From Demequina lignilytica (GTDB taxonomy: Bacteria; Actinomycetota; Actinomycetes; Actinomycetales; Demequinaceae), in NCBI RefSeq assembly GCF_030418305.1, contig NZ_JAUHPX010000003.1:62001-126000 (forward strand): a DNA stretch of 64,000 nt, given 5' to 3'. Within the stretch, counting starts at the first letter, position 1. Each line of letters opens with the position of its first letter. Position numbers and translations under genes: made by a program. This document shows positions 30,117 through 38,330 of this stretch, piece after piece. Under the pieces are notes generated by a model. That model did no database searches, was not told where the DNA came from, and was given only the letters and a program-made list of their open reading frames with translations.

Positions 30117-32222
30117 ATGAACGACGATCCCAAGATCCTCGCTGGTCGATACGAGGTGGGCGACCTCATCGGCCGGGGCGGGATGGCCGAGGTCCACGTC
30201 GGCTACGACACGCGCCTGGGCCGCACCGTCGCGATCAAGATCCTGCGCGCCGACCTGGCCCGCGACCCGTCGTTCCAGACGCGGTTCCGCCGCGAGGCGC
30301 AGGCGGCCGCGGGGCTCAACCACCCGAGCATCGTCGCCGTGTACGACACCGGCGAGGACACCATCGTGGGGGCGTCGGGCCAGCCGCAGGCGGTGCCGTT
30401 CATCGTGATGGAGTACGTCGAGGGCCACACGGTCCGCGAGATCCTCAAGGGCGACGTCGCCGCCCCGATCGACGAGGCCGTCGAGATCACCGCGGGCGTG
30501 CTCGCCGCGCTCGACTACTCCCACCACGCGGGGCTGGTGCACCGCGACATCAAGCCCGCCAACATCATGCTGACGCCCACCGGCGCGGTGAAGGTCATGG
30601 ACTTCGGCATCGCCCGCGCGCTCGCCGACGCCGGTCAGACGATGACCCAGACGCAGGCCGTGGTCGGCACCGCCCAGTACCTGTCGCCCGAGCAGGCCCG
30701 GGGCGAGCACGTCGACGCGCGCTCGGACCTGTACTCGACCGGCTGCGTGCTGTTCGAGCTGCTGACGGGTCGCCCGCCGTTCGTCGGCGACTCGCCGGTC
30801 TCCGTGGCCTACCAGCACGTGCGCGAGCCCGCCCCGCAGCCGTCCCAGTTCGCCTCGGACGTGCCCGCCGAGCTCGACAAGGTCGTGCTGCGCGCGCTGT
30901 CGAAGAACCGCGACGAGCGCTACTCCAGCGCCCAGGAGTTCCTCGCCGACCTCCGCGCGGTCATCGCGGGCGACGCGGTCGCGCCGTCCACCGGCGCGAT
31001 CGCGCTCGGCTCCGCCGCCTTCGGCGCCGGGGTCGCGGGCGTCGCCGCGGCGGCCGCGGCCGGTGCGGGAGGCCCCGAGACCGGGGCCACCGAGATTATG
31101 CCCGAGCAGGCCGCCGGGACGGCCGTCATGGCCGGCGGGCCCTGGGCGAACGTCGCCCCCGGCTCCGTCCCCCCGGGGACGGGCAGCGTGCCGGTCACCG
31201 AGGAGGTCGACCCGGACGAGGCGCGTCGCAAGAAGATCATGCAGTGGTCGATCCTCGCGGCCGCGATCCTCGCGGCGGCGCTGCTGATCGGCGCCCTGTG
31301 GATGCTGACGCGCGGCGGACCGGCGGTCGAGCCGAGCCCGAGCGCGTCGGCGGTCGCGATCCCCGTGGTCGAGGGGCTGCCCGAGGACGAGGCGGTGGCG
31401 GCGCTCGAGGAGCTGGGCCTGGTCCCGACGGTGGAGACCGAGCCGTCGGACGACGTCGACAAGGACCTCGCGACGCGCACCGATCCGCCAGCGGGCCAGC
31501 AGCTCGCCGAGGGCGCGAGCATCGTCCTGTACATCTCCGCGGGCCCGGACGTGGTCACGGTCCCGGACGTCCGGAGCCTCACCGAGGAGCAGGCGATCAG
31601 CGAGCTCGAGGACGCGGGGCTGCGGGTCACCCGGACGGACACGACGGACGACGGCGGCATCGACGAGGGCCGCGCCGTCGAGACGAGCCCCGCCGCCGGC
31701 GAGGAGGTCGCGAACGACTCGACCGTCACGCTGTACCTCTCGAGCGGCAAGGTCGACCTGCCCGATCTCACGGGCATGAGCGAGTCCGACGCGCGCGCCG
31801 CCGTCACCGAGCTGGGCCTCATCCCGCAGGTGACCTACCAGGAGTTCGCGCAGGGCCCGTACGGCGAGGTCGAGTCGCAGTCGCCGTCGCCGAGCCGCGT
31901 GGACAACGGCACCACCGTCACGCTCACCGTCGGCACGCAGCCGTCGACCGTGGCGGTGCCCGACGTCACCGGCATGAGCGAGTCGAACGCGAAGTCGGAG
32001 ATCCAGGGCGCCGGTCTCCAGGTGGGCGCGGTGTCGACCGACACGACCGACCCGCAGGTCGACAAGGCCGGCACGGTGAAGTCCACCAACCCCAAGGGCG
32101 GCACCCAGGTGACCCCCGACACCCTCGTGGACATCGTCATGTACTGCGACGTGCAGGCCGTGATCACCACGCCGGACCCGGCCGACCCCGCCAACACGAC
32201 CACGGACTACGTCTGCCAGTAG
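30117..32222 (+). CDS. pknB: Ser/Thr protein kinase PknB with four PASTA domains
   Basis: 701 residues. Kinase domain 1-280 (loop GRGGMAEV, Lys41, HRD Asp144, DFG Asp162), Ala/Gly-rich juxtamembrane linker, one membrane helix at about 374-396, then four PASTA repeats of about 65 residues starting with IPVVEGLPEDEAV, VPDVRSLTEEQAI, LPDLTGMSESDAR and VPDVTGMSESNAK. PASTA domains bind muropeptide/lipid II. The tail has two cysteines (MYCDVQ, DYVCQ) that could form a disulfide. AAGGAAG precedes the start. It ends the operon at a strong hairpin. Confidence 0.97.
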   Translation: MNDDPKILAGRYEVGDLIGRGGMAEVHVGYDTRLGRTVAIKILRADLARDPSFQTRFRREAQAAAGLNHPSIVAVYDTGEDTIVGASGQPQAVPFIVMEYVEGHTVREILKGDVAAPIDEAVEITAGVLAALDYSHHAGLVHRDIKPANIMLTPTGAVKVMDFGIARALADAGQTMTQTQAVVGTAQYLSPEQARGEHVDARSDLYSTGCVLFELLTGRPPFVGDSPVSVAYQHVREPAPQPSQFASDVPAELDKVVLRALSKNRDERYSSAQEFLADLRAVIAGDAVAPSTGAIALGSAAFGAGVAGVAAAAAAGAGGPETGATEIMPEQAAGTAVMAGGPWANVAPGSVPPGTGSVPVTEEVDPDEARRKKIMQWSILAAAILAAALLIGALWMLTRGGPAVEPSPSASAVAIPVVEGLPEDEAVAALEELGLVPTVETEPSDDVDKDLATRTDPPAGQQLAEGASIVLYISAGPDVVTVPDVRSLTEEQAISELEDAGLRVTRTDTTDDGGIDEGRAVETSPAAGEEVANDSTVTLYLSSGKVDLPDLTGMSESDARAAVTELGLIPQVTYQEFAQGPYGEVESQSPSPSRVDNGTTVTLTVGTQPSTVAVPDVTGMSESNAKSEIQGAGLQVGAVSTDTTDPQVDKAGTVKSTNPKGGTQVTPDTLVDIVMYCDVQAVITTPDPADPANTTTDYVCQ

Positions 32223-32246
32223 CGGCCGTCACGGTTCCATCACGAC

Positions 32247-32276
32247 GCGCCCCCGGGGGAATACCCCCGGGGGCGC
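32247..32276. terminator. Perfect 13-bp hairpin between pknB and crtE
   Basis: GCGCCCCCGGGGG and CCCCCGGGGGCGC pair around AATA. No U-tract follows. The right arm lies where the -35 of the crtE promoter should be, so the element may serve both as terminator and as part of the crtE control region. Confidence 0.7.
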
Positions 32277-32283
32277 CGGTGTC

Positions 32284-32289
32284 TATGCT
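32284..32289 (+). promoter_or_regulatory. crtE operon -10 box (TATGCT)
   Basis: TATGCT is followed by 6 nt and ATG 32296, a leaderless arrangement. With a 17-bp spacer the -35 position (32261-32266, ATACCC) falls in the loop and right arm of the upstream hairpin, and does not match consensus; an activator may be needed. Confidence 0.5.
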
Positions 32290-32295
32290 GGCGTG

Positions 32296-33378
32296 ATGAT
32301 GCCTCAGGCGACCGTGGACGGGGTGAGGGAGTTCGTCGCGGCGAACCTCCCCGAGGTGCAGTGCGCCCTCGACGACCACGTCACCCAGGCGATGGGAGAG
32401 CTGCCCTCGGCCGGCGCGGACTATCGCAACCTGTGGGCGTCGATCGGCCAGCAGTACTCCGGCGGCAAGAACCTCCGCCCGTCGCTCACCCTGGCCGCCT
32501 ACGCCGGCCTGGGAGGGGACGATGCGGAGGCCGTGGTCCCCGTCGCGGCCGCCATGGAGATGCTCCACACGGCGATGCTCGTCCACGACGACATCCTCGA
32601 CGGAGACGAGGTACGCCGAGGCCGCCCCAACGTCGCCGGCACCCGCCGCCGCGCCCTGGAGGACAGCCGGCTCACGCCCGCCCAGGTGGACGCCCACGTC
32701 CTGTCCGCCGCGCTGCTCGGCGGCGACCTGGCCCTCGCATCGTCCTACGACCTGATCTCCCGGGCGAAGCTGCCCGCGCACCACCGCATCGCCTGCCTCG
32801 ACCTGATCACGCGCGCCATCCGCACCACCATCGCGGGCGAGCTGCTGGACATGTACGGGGACATGACGGCCCCGAAGGACGCCAACAGCCTGCTGGTCGC
32901 CGAGCTCAAGACGGCGACCTACTCGTGCGTGGTCCCCCTCCTCGCGGGCGCCCAGCTCGCGGGCGGCGACCCCACGATGGTCGGGCACCTCGAGAAGCTC
33001 GGGGCGTCGCTGGGCCTGAGCTTCCAGCTGGTGGACGACGACCTGGGGGTGTTCGGCGACCCGGAGGTCACCGGCAAGTCCGTGCTGTCCGACCTGCGGT
33101 CCGGCAAGCGCACCGAGCTGCTGCGGCTGGGCTTCCAGCAGGCGGACGACGCGGGTCAGGCCCTGCTCGCCGCCGCCGTGGGCAACCCCGACCTCGACGA
33201 GGACTGGGCGGGCCGTGTGCGCGACGTGCTGATCGAGTGCGGCGCCCGCGACCGGGCGCTCAAGGTGGCGCGGCAGCACGCCCGCATGGCGCGCAGGATC
33301 GCCTACGAGCGGATCCCGGCGCCCCTGTCCGGCTACCTGATCGACCTCATCGACGAGATGGAGGGCCGCACGTCATGA
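32296..33378 (+). CDS. crtE: Geranylgeranyl diphosphate synthase
   Basis: 360 residues. The first aspartate-rich motif DDILDGDEVRRGRP and the second DDDLGVFGD are the metal/diphosphate sites of trans-prenyl synthases. GKNLRPSLTLAAYAGL is the IPP-binding region. It supplies C20 precursor to CrtB. ATG 32296 is chosen over GTG 32293 because it is 6 nt from TATGCT. It overlaps crtB by ATGA, beginning a chain of overlaps through crtYf. Confidence 0.94.
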   Translation: MMPQATVDGVREFVAANLPEVQCALDDHVTQAMGELPSAGADYRNLWASIGQQYSGGKNLRPSLTLAAYAGLGGDDAEAVVPVAAAMEMLHTAMLVHDDILDGDEVRRGRPNVAGTRRRALEDSRLTPAQVDAHVLSAALLGGDLALASSYDLISRAKLPAHHRIACLDLITRAIRTTIAGELLDMYGDMTAPKDANSLLVAELKTATYSCVVPLLAGAQLAGGDPTMVGHLEKLGASLGLSFQLVDDDLGVFGDPEVTGKSVLSDLRSGKRTELLRLGFQQADDAGQALLAAAVGNPDLDEDWAGRVRDVLIECGARDRALKVARQHARMARRIAYERIPAPLSGYLIDLIDEMEGRTS

Positions 33379-34271
33379 GCCAGGCCCGGCGACGGGTCCA
33401 CCTCGACAACGCGACCTCGCTCGCCCTCTACGACGAGGCCGCGCGCGCCGCCGCGGCGCAGGTGATCGCGCGCTACTCCACCTCCTTCGGGCTCGGCACG
33501 CGCCTGCTGGCGCGCGCCATGCGCCACCACATCGAGGCCGTCTACGCGATGGTGCGGGTCGCCGACGAGATCGTCGACACGTACCGGGGCGACGACGCGG
33601 GCGACCTGCTCGACGCCTTCGCGGACGAGGTGCACGCCGCCATGGAGCGCGGCTTCTCCGCCGACCTGGTCGCGCACGCCTTCGCGACCACGGCGCGCGA
33701 GGTCGGGATCGCGCGGGCGCAGACCGAGCCGTTCTTCGCGTCGATGCGGATGGACCTGGCGACGGCGGAGCACGACGCGGAGTCGCTCGCGACGTACATC
33801 TACGGCTCCGCCGAGGTCGTGGGGGAGATGTGCCTCGCCGTGTTCGTCAACACCGGCCACGGTCCCCGGCCCCTCGAGCCGCGGGTGAGCGAGGGCGCGC
33901 GACGGCTCGGCGCCGCGTATCAGAAGGTGAACTTCCTGCGGGATCTGGGCTCCGACGTGGAGCAGCTGGGCCGCGCCTACTTCCCCGGCGTGACGGCGGA
34001 ATCCCTGACGGACGCCCGGCTCGCCGAGCTCGTGGCCGACTGCCGGGCGGACATGGATGCGGCCCGCGCGTGCCTGCCCGACCTGCCCCGGCGCGCGCGC
34101 GTCGCGGTCGCGACCACCCTCGACATCTACGACCGCCTGCTCGCGCAGATCGCCTCCACGCCTGCGGCGGAACTGGCTGGACGGAGGATCCGGGTGGCGA
34201 ACCCGGTGAAGCTCGGCCTCGCCGCACGGAACGTGGTGCCCTTCGGGTCGGCGGCGGGGGCGCGGGCGTGA
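33375..34271 (+). CDS. crtB: Phytoene synthase
   Basis: 298 residues of the squalene/phytoene synthase family. It joins two GGPP molecules to phytoene. Motifs: YSTSFGLGTRLLA, VRVADEIVDTYRGDD (Asp-rich), EVVGEMCLAVF and YQKVNFLRDLGSDVEQLGR (second Asp-rich motif). ATG overlaps the crtE stop; its own TGA overlaps the crtI GTG. Confidence 0.95.
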   Translation: MSQARRRVHLDNATSLALYDEAARAAAAQVIARYSTSFGLGTRLLARAMRHHIEAVYAMVRVADEIVDTYRGDDAGDLLDAFADEVHAAMERGFSADLVAHAFATTAREVGIARAQTEPFFASMRMDLATAEHDAESLATYIYGSAEVVGEMCLAVFVNTGHGPRPLEPRVSEGARRLGAAYQKVNFLRDLGSDVEQLGRAYFPGVTAESLTDARLAELVADCRADMDAARACLPDLPRRARVAVATTLDIYDRLLAQIASTPAAELAGRRIRVANPVKLGLAARNVVPFGSAAGARA

Positions 34272-35926
34272 GCGGCGCGCGGACGGGAGCGCCCCGCATC
34301 GTCGTGATCGGCGGGGGAGTCGCGGGCCTGGCGACCGCGGGCCTGCTCGCGCGCGGGGGCGCGCAGGTGACCCTGCTCGAGCGCAACGCGACGCTCGGCG
34401 GCCGCTCGGGGCGCCTCACGGTCGCCGGCCACACGTTCGACACCGGCCCCTCGTGGTACCTCATGCCCGAGGCCTTCGAGCAGTGGTTCGCGCTCATGGG
34501 CCGCCGCGTCGAGGACCACCTCGACCTCATCGACCTCGACCCGCGCTACCGGGTGTTCTTCGAGGGCGAGGATCCGTGGGGCGCGGCCGAGAGCCTCGAC
34601 GTGTCCGCCGACCCCGAGTCCAACTGGGAGACCTTCGAGGAGCTCAGCCCCGGCGACGGCGCCGCCATGCGCAGGTATGCGGAGGATGCGGGCGAGCTCT
34701 ACCGGATCGCGCTCGACCGCTTCCTCTACACGACCTTCGCCAGGCCCCTCGGGGTGGTCGACCGCGACGTGCTGCGGCGGCTCCCCCGGCTCGCCTCGCT
34801 GCTGACCCGGTCGCTCGGCGCGCGCATCGCCGCGAAGGTGCGCGACCCGCGGCTGCGGCAGATCCTGGGCTTCCACGCGGTGTTCCTCGGCTCGTCGCCG
34901 TCGCGCGCGCCATCGCTGTTCTCGCTCATGAGCCACCTCGACCTCACCGACGGCGTCCGCTACCCGCGGGGCGGCATGTACGCGGTGATCGAGGCGCTGG
35001 CGGCGATCGCCCGGGAGGAGGGCGCCGCGGTGCGCACCTCCTCGCCCGTGGCGCGGATCGTGGTGGACGATGCGGGATTCGCCTCCGGCGTCGAGCTCGC
35101 CTCCGGCGAGCTGGTGCCCGCCGACGCGGTGGTCTCCGCGGCGGATCTCCATCACACGGAGACCGCCCTGGTGCCCGAGGAGTGGCGCACGCATCCCGAG
35201 CGGTCGTGGCGGCGGCGCGAGCCCGGCGTCAGCGCGCTGCTCGCGATGGTCGAGGTGGACGGCAAGGTGGACGAGCTCGCGCACCACAGCCTGTTCTTCA
35301 CGGGCGACTGGGACGCCAACTTCGAGGCGATCCTCGGGAGGCGGCTGCCGCCCGTGCCGGCCTCCGTCTACGTCTCCCGGGTGGGCGCGACCGATCCGTC
35401 CGTGTCTGCGGAGGGCAAGGACTCGCTGTTCCTCCTGGTCCCGTTCCCCGCGGATCCGTCGCTGGGATCCACGGCCGAGTCCCGGGCGGAGCTGATGGGG
35501 GTGGCCCGCCGCTACCTCGCGCAGATCGGGGCCTGGGCCGGGATCGAGGACCTGCCCGGCCGGTCGACCGTGCTGAAGGTCACCACCCCCGCCGACTTCG
35601 CCGAGGGGCTCGGCGCCTGGCAGGGCGGCGCCCTCGGGCTCGAGCACACGCTGCTCCAGTCGGCGATGTTCCGCCCCGCGAACGTGTCCTCCAAGGTCGC
35701 GAACCTGCTGTACGCGGGCGCGTCCACCGTCCCCGGCATCGGCGTCCCGCTGTGCCTCATCTCCGCGGAGCTGGTCGCCAAGCGCCTGCTCGGCGCCGTC
35801 GACGTCGGGCCGCTCCCCACGCCCGCGCCCGAGGGCTTCCTGAGCCTCTCGAAGGATCAGGGCGTGCTCGGCAACCTGGCCCGACGGGCCGGATCCTGCC
35901 AGCTGCGCGAGGCGCGCGGCGAATGA
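34268..35926 (+). CDS. crtI: Phytoene desaturase
   Basis: 552 residues. CrtI-type FAD desaturase taking phytoene to lycopene. The FAD motif is IVVIGGGVAGLATAGLLA, followed by ERNATLGGRSGRL and DTGPSWYLMPEAFEQWF; the C-terminal carotenoid signature is LLYAGASTVPGIGVPLCLIS. GTG start by GTGA overlap with crtB; stop overlaps the next ATG. Confidence 0.95.
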   Translation: MSGARTGAPRIVVIGGGVAGLATAGLLARGGAQVTLLERNATLGGRSGRLTVAGHTFDTGPSWYLMPEAFEQWFALMGRRVEDHLDLIDLDPRYRVFFEGEDPWGAAESLDVSADPESNWETFEELSPGDGAAMRRYAEDAGELYRIALDRFLYTTFARPLGVVDRDVLRRLPRLASLLTRSLGARIAAKVRDPRLRQILGFHAVFLGSSPSRAPSLFSLMSHLDLTDGVRYPRGGMYAVIEALAAIAREEGAAVRTSSPVARIVVDDAGFASGVELASGELVPADAVVSAADLHHTETALVPEEWRTHPERSWRRREPGVSALLAMVEVDGKVDELAHHSLFFTGDWDANFEAILGRRLPPVPASVYVSRVGATDPSVSAEGKDSLFLLVPFPADPSLGSTAESRAELMGVARRYLAQIGAWAGIEDLPGRSTVLKVTTPADFAEGLGAWQGGALGLEHTLLQSAMFRPANVSSKVANLLYAGASTVPGIGVPLCLISAELVAKRLLGAVDVGPLPTPAPEGFLSLSKDQGVLGNLARRAGSCQLREARGE

Positions 35927-36258
35927 GCCAGTTCGCCTACCTGGCCGCGTTGGTCGTGTCGATCGGCGGCCTGGCCGTGCTGGACCTCCGGTACCGGATC
36001 GCGCTCTTCGACCAGCCGCGACGCACGCTGCTGACGGTCGGGCTCGCCGCGGCCGCCTTCCTCGCCTGGGACGCCGCCGGCGTGGGCCTGGGCATCTTCT
36101 TCATCGGCGGCGCGCCCTACCTGACGGGCGTGGTGCTCGCGCCCGAGGTGCCGCTCGAGGAGCTGTTCTTCCTGATCCTGCTTGTGTACCAGACGCTGCT
36201 GCTGTGGCGCTGGCTCGACCGGCGCGCGCGGGCGGCGACGCGCGAGGGCGCGTCATGA
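35923..36258 (+). CDS. crtYe: C50 carotenoid cyclase subunit (CrtYe-like)
   Basis: 111 residues, three membrane helices. The signature PEVPLEELFFLILLVYQTL is that of heterodimeric lycopene-cyclase domain proteins (CrtYc/CrtYe/LbtA). Together with the next gene it should cyclise the C50 chain made by CrtEb (as for decaprenoxanthin or sarcinaxanthin). Which ring type forms cannot be told from sequence. ATGA overlaps on both sides. Confidence 0.9.
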   Translation: MSQFAYLAALVVSIGGLAVLDLRYRIALFDQPRRTLLTVGLAAAAFLAWDAAGVGLGIFFIGGAPYLTGVVLAPEVPLEELFFLILLVYQTLLLWRWLDRRARAATREGAS

Positions 36259-36608
36259 CGTACGTGCTGCTCTCCCTGGGCGTGCTCGCCCTGATCGGCG
36301 CGGTCACCGTGCCGACCCTGCGCCGCATGCCGCAGCGGCCGCTCCTGCTCACCGGCGCCGTGCTGATCGTGATGACCGCGATCTTCGACAACGTGATCGT
36401 CGGCCTGGACATCGTCGGCTACGACCCGGCGCGGATCTCCGGCATCCGCGTGGGGAAGGCGCCTCTCGAGGACTTCTCGTACACACTGGGAGCCGTGATG
36501 ATGGTGCCCGCGCTCTGGACCTGGCTGGGCCCGCGCCACCCGCACCCCTCCACCCCAGCGCCGACCTCGACCCCCGACCCCTCCCGTCGGGACACTCAGT
36601 CCTCATGA
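36255..36608 (+). CDS. crtYf: C50 carotenoid cyclase subunit (CrtYf-like)
   Basis: 117 residues, three membrane helices with IFDNVIVGLDIVGYDP and GIRVGKAPLEDFSYTLGAV, the partner signature of CrtYd/CrtYf/LbtB proteins. The C-terminal tail (TSTPDPSRRDTQSS) is Pro/Ser-rich and its last codons lie in the first copy of a 20-bp direct repeat, so the terminus may have been reshaped by the duplication. Confidence 0.9.
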   Translation: MTYVLLSLGVLALIGAVTVPTLRRMPQRPLLLTGAVLIVMTAIFDNVIVGLDIVGYDPARISGIRVGKAPLEDFSYTLGAVMMVPALWTWLGPRHPHPSTPAPTSTPDPSRRDTQSS

Positions 36609-36649
36609 ATCGCCGGATCCTCGCCCCCCGGGACACTCAGTCCTCATGA
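36589..36649 (+). repeat. 20-bp direct repeat at 41-bp spacing between crtYf and crtEb
   Basis: GGGACACTCAGTCCTCATGA occurs at 36589-36608 and, identical, at 36630-36649. Each copy ends in an ATGA stop/start junction. The inter-copy sequence (CGGATCCTCGCCCCCC) resembles the one in the pair at 50.9 kb. Confidence 0.9.
36605..36649 (+). CDS. Possible 14-codon coupling ORF between crtYf and crtEb
   Basis: ATG 36605 overlaps the crtYf stop (ATGA), reads MNRRILAPRDTQSS and stops at TGA 36647-36649, which overlaps the crtEb ATG (ATGA). Its last six residues RDTQSS copy the crtYf C-terminus because of the 20-bp repeat. It would keep ribosome coupling across a 41-bp insertion. The peptide itself probably has no function. 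Confidence 0.35.
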   Translation: MNRRILAPRDTQSS

Positions 36650-37530
36650 GCACCCTCGCCAGCATCGTCAAGGCCTCGAGGCCCGTCTCCTGGATCAACA
36701 CCGCCTTCCCGTTCGCCGCCGGCTACCTCATGGTGACCCGCGAGATCGATGCGGTGCTGGTCGTCGGCACGCTGTTCTTCCTGATCCCCTACAACCTGCT
36801 GATGTACGGGATCAACGACGTCTTCGACTACGAGTCCGACCTGGCCAACCCGCGCAAGGGCGGCATCGAGGGCGACGTGATCCGCGACCGCGAGCGCGCG
36901 CGGTCCGTCCACCGCGCCATCCTGTGGGCGTGCGCCGTCACGGTGCTCCCGCCGATGGTGTGGCTCCTGCTCCAGGGCGGCGTCGCGGCAGCCGTCACCC
37001 TGGTGCTGGTGGTCTTCGGCGTGATCGCGTACTCGGCCCCCGGGCTGCGGTTCAAGGAGAAGCCGTTCCTCGACTCCCTCACCTCGGCGCTGCACTTCTG
37101 CGGGCCGCTGCTCTACGCGCTGGTGATCGCGGGCGCGAGCCTGACCGCGCCCGACACCTGGCCCATCTGGGTGGCGTTCATCCTGTGGGGCATGGCCAGC
37201 CACGCCTTCGGCGCGGTGCAGGACGTGCGCGCGGACCGCGAGGGCGGCATCGGCTCGGTCGCCACGGTCATCGGTGCCCGCGCGACGGTGTGGTTCGCGC
37301 TCGCCCTGTACGCCGCATCGTCCCTGTTGCTGCTCCTGCTGCCGTGGCCCGGGACGCTCGCGGCCGTGCTGCCCCTCGCCTACGTGGCGTCCGTGGCGCG
37401 CTTCACGCGCGTCACCGACGCCACCTGCGAGGACGCGAACCGCGGCTGGCGCACCTTCCTCTGGCTCAACCAGCCCGTGGGCTTCGCGGTGACGATGCTG
37501 CTGATCGTCGCGTGGAACGGCTGGCTCTAG
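36646..37530 (+). CDS. crtEb: Lycopene elongase (UbiA-type prenyltransferase)
   Basis: 294 residues, eight or nine membrane helices. The UbiA Asp-rich motif is NDVFDYESD, with the second DVRADREGGIGSVAT. CrtEb/LbtB-type enzymes add two C5 units to lycopene giving C50 carotenoids such as flavuxanthin. It closes the operon and converges with trpG with 9 bp between, without a visible terminator. Confidence 0.93.
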   Translation: MSTLASIVKASRPVSWINTAFPFAAGYLMVTREIDAVLVVGTLFFLIPYNLLMYGINDVFDYESDLANPRKGGIEGDVIRDRERARSVHRAILWACAVTVLPPMVWLLLQGGVAAAVTLVLVVFGVIAYSAPGLRFKEKPFLDSLTSALHFCGPLLYALVIAGASLTAPDTWPIWVAFILWGMASHAFGAVQDVRADREGGIGSVATVIGARATVWFALALYAASSLLLLLLPWPGTLAAVLPLAYVASVARFTRVTDATCEDANRGWRTFLWLNQPVGFAVTMLLIVAWNGWL

Positions 37531-37539
37531 CCCGCGAGG

Positions 37540-38166
37540 CTACGTGCGGATGAGCGGGCTCAGCCCCGCCGACCGCCCCTCCGGGTCCGGCATCCCGCAC
37601 ACCTCGAGCCAGTTGGCTAGCAGGCGGTGGCCGCCCTCGGTGAGCACCGACTCCGGGTGGAACTGCACCCCGTGCAGCGGCAGCTCCCTGTGCTGCAGGC
37701 CCATGATGATGCCGTTGGCGGTGGTCGCGGTGACCGCGAGCTCGTCGGGCACGGTCGGGTTCTCGACGGCGAGCGAGTGGTACCGCGTGGCGGTGAACGG
37801 TGACGGCAGGCCGTCCATCACCGAGGCGTCCTCGTGCGTCACCAGCGAGGTCTTGCCGTGCATGAGCTCCGGGGCGTGCGACACGACCCCCCCGAACACC
37901 TCGGCGAGCGCCTGATGGCCCAGGCAGATCCCGAGCATCGGGATCCCCGCCGCCGCGCACTCGCGGATCACGTCCATCGAGGAGCCCGCCTCGGCCGGCG
38001 TGCCCGGGCCGGGGGAGATGAGGACCCCGTCGTAGGAGGCGACGTCGCCGGCGTCCGCCACCGCATCGTTCCTCACGACCACGGTCTCCGCGCCCATCTG
38101 GCGCAGGTAGCCCACGATCGTGTAGACGAACGAGTCGTAGTTGTCGACCACCAGGATCCTGGTCAT
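37540..38166 (-). CDS. trpG: Class I glutamine amidotransferase, TrpG/PabA-like
   Basis: 208 residues. VVDNYDSFVYTIVGYL opens the protein; the catalytic triad is Cys81 in GICLGHQ with His and Glu in GVQFHPESV. It supplies ammonia for anthranilate or 4-amino-4-deoxychorismate synthesis. In actinobacteria this copy lies by convention between pknB and crgA, not in a trp operon, so it is more likely PabA/dual. ATG 38166 overlaps the small membrane protein stop (ATGA). Confidence 0.93.
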   Translation of the reverse strand: MTRILVVDNYDSFVYTIVGYLRQMGAETVVVRNDAVADAGDVASYDGVLISPGPGTPAEAGSSMDVIRECAAAGIPMLGICLGHQALAEVFGGVVSHAPELMHGKTSLVTHEDASVMDGLPSPFTATRYHSLAVENPTVPDELAVTATTANGIIMGLQHRELPLHGVQFHPESVLTEGGHRLLANWLEVCGMPDPEGRSAGLSPLIRT

Positions 38167-38330
38167 GGTCCGGCCTCCACATTCTGATCCTGGATGTCGA
38201 ACGTGACGGACACCCAGGGGAACACCCATTGGAACAGGGCGGCCACGAGGGCCGCGATCAGCAGCATCAGCATCAGCACCCGCACCCACGCGGGACCGGG
38301 CATGACGCGCCAGAGCCAGGGGAAGATCAC
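38163..38330 (-). CDS. 55-residue membrane protein between sortase and trpG
   Basis: GTG start at 38330 overlaps the sortase stop (GTGA) and the TGA overlaps the trpG ATG. The product is MIFPWLWRVMPGPAWVRVL, a hydrophobic helix of about 22 residues, then WVFPWVSVTFDIQDQNVEAGP. The PWLWR..PGPAWVRVL start and FPWV motif are found in similarly short proteins in the same place in other Micrococcales (from memory of the locus). Perfect coupling on both sides supports that it is translated. Function unknown. Confidence 0.8.
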   Translation of the reverse strand: MIFPWLWRVMPGPAWVRVLMLMLLIAALVAALFQWVFPWVSVTFDIQDQNVEAGP

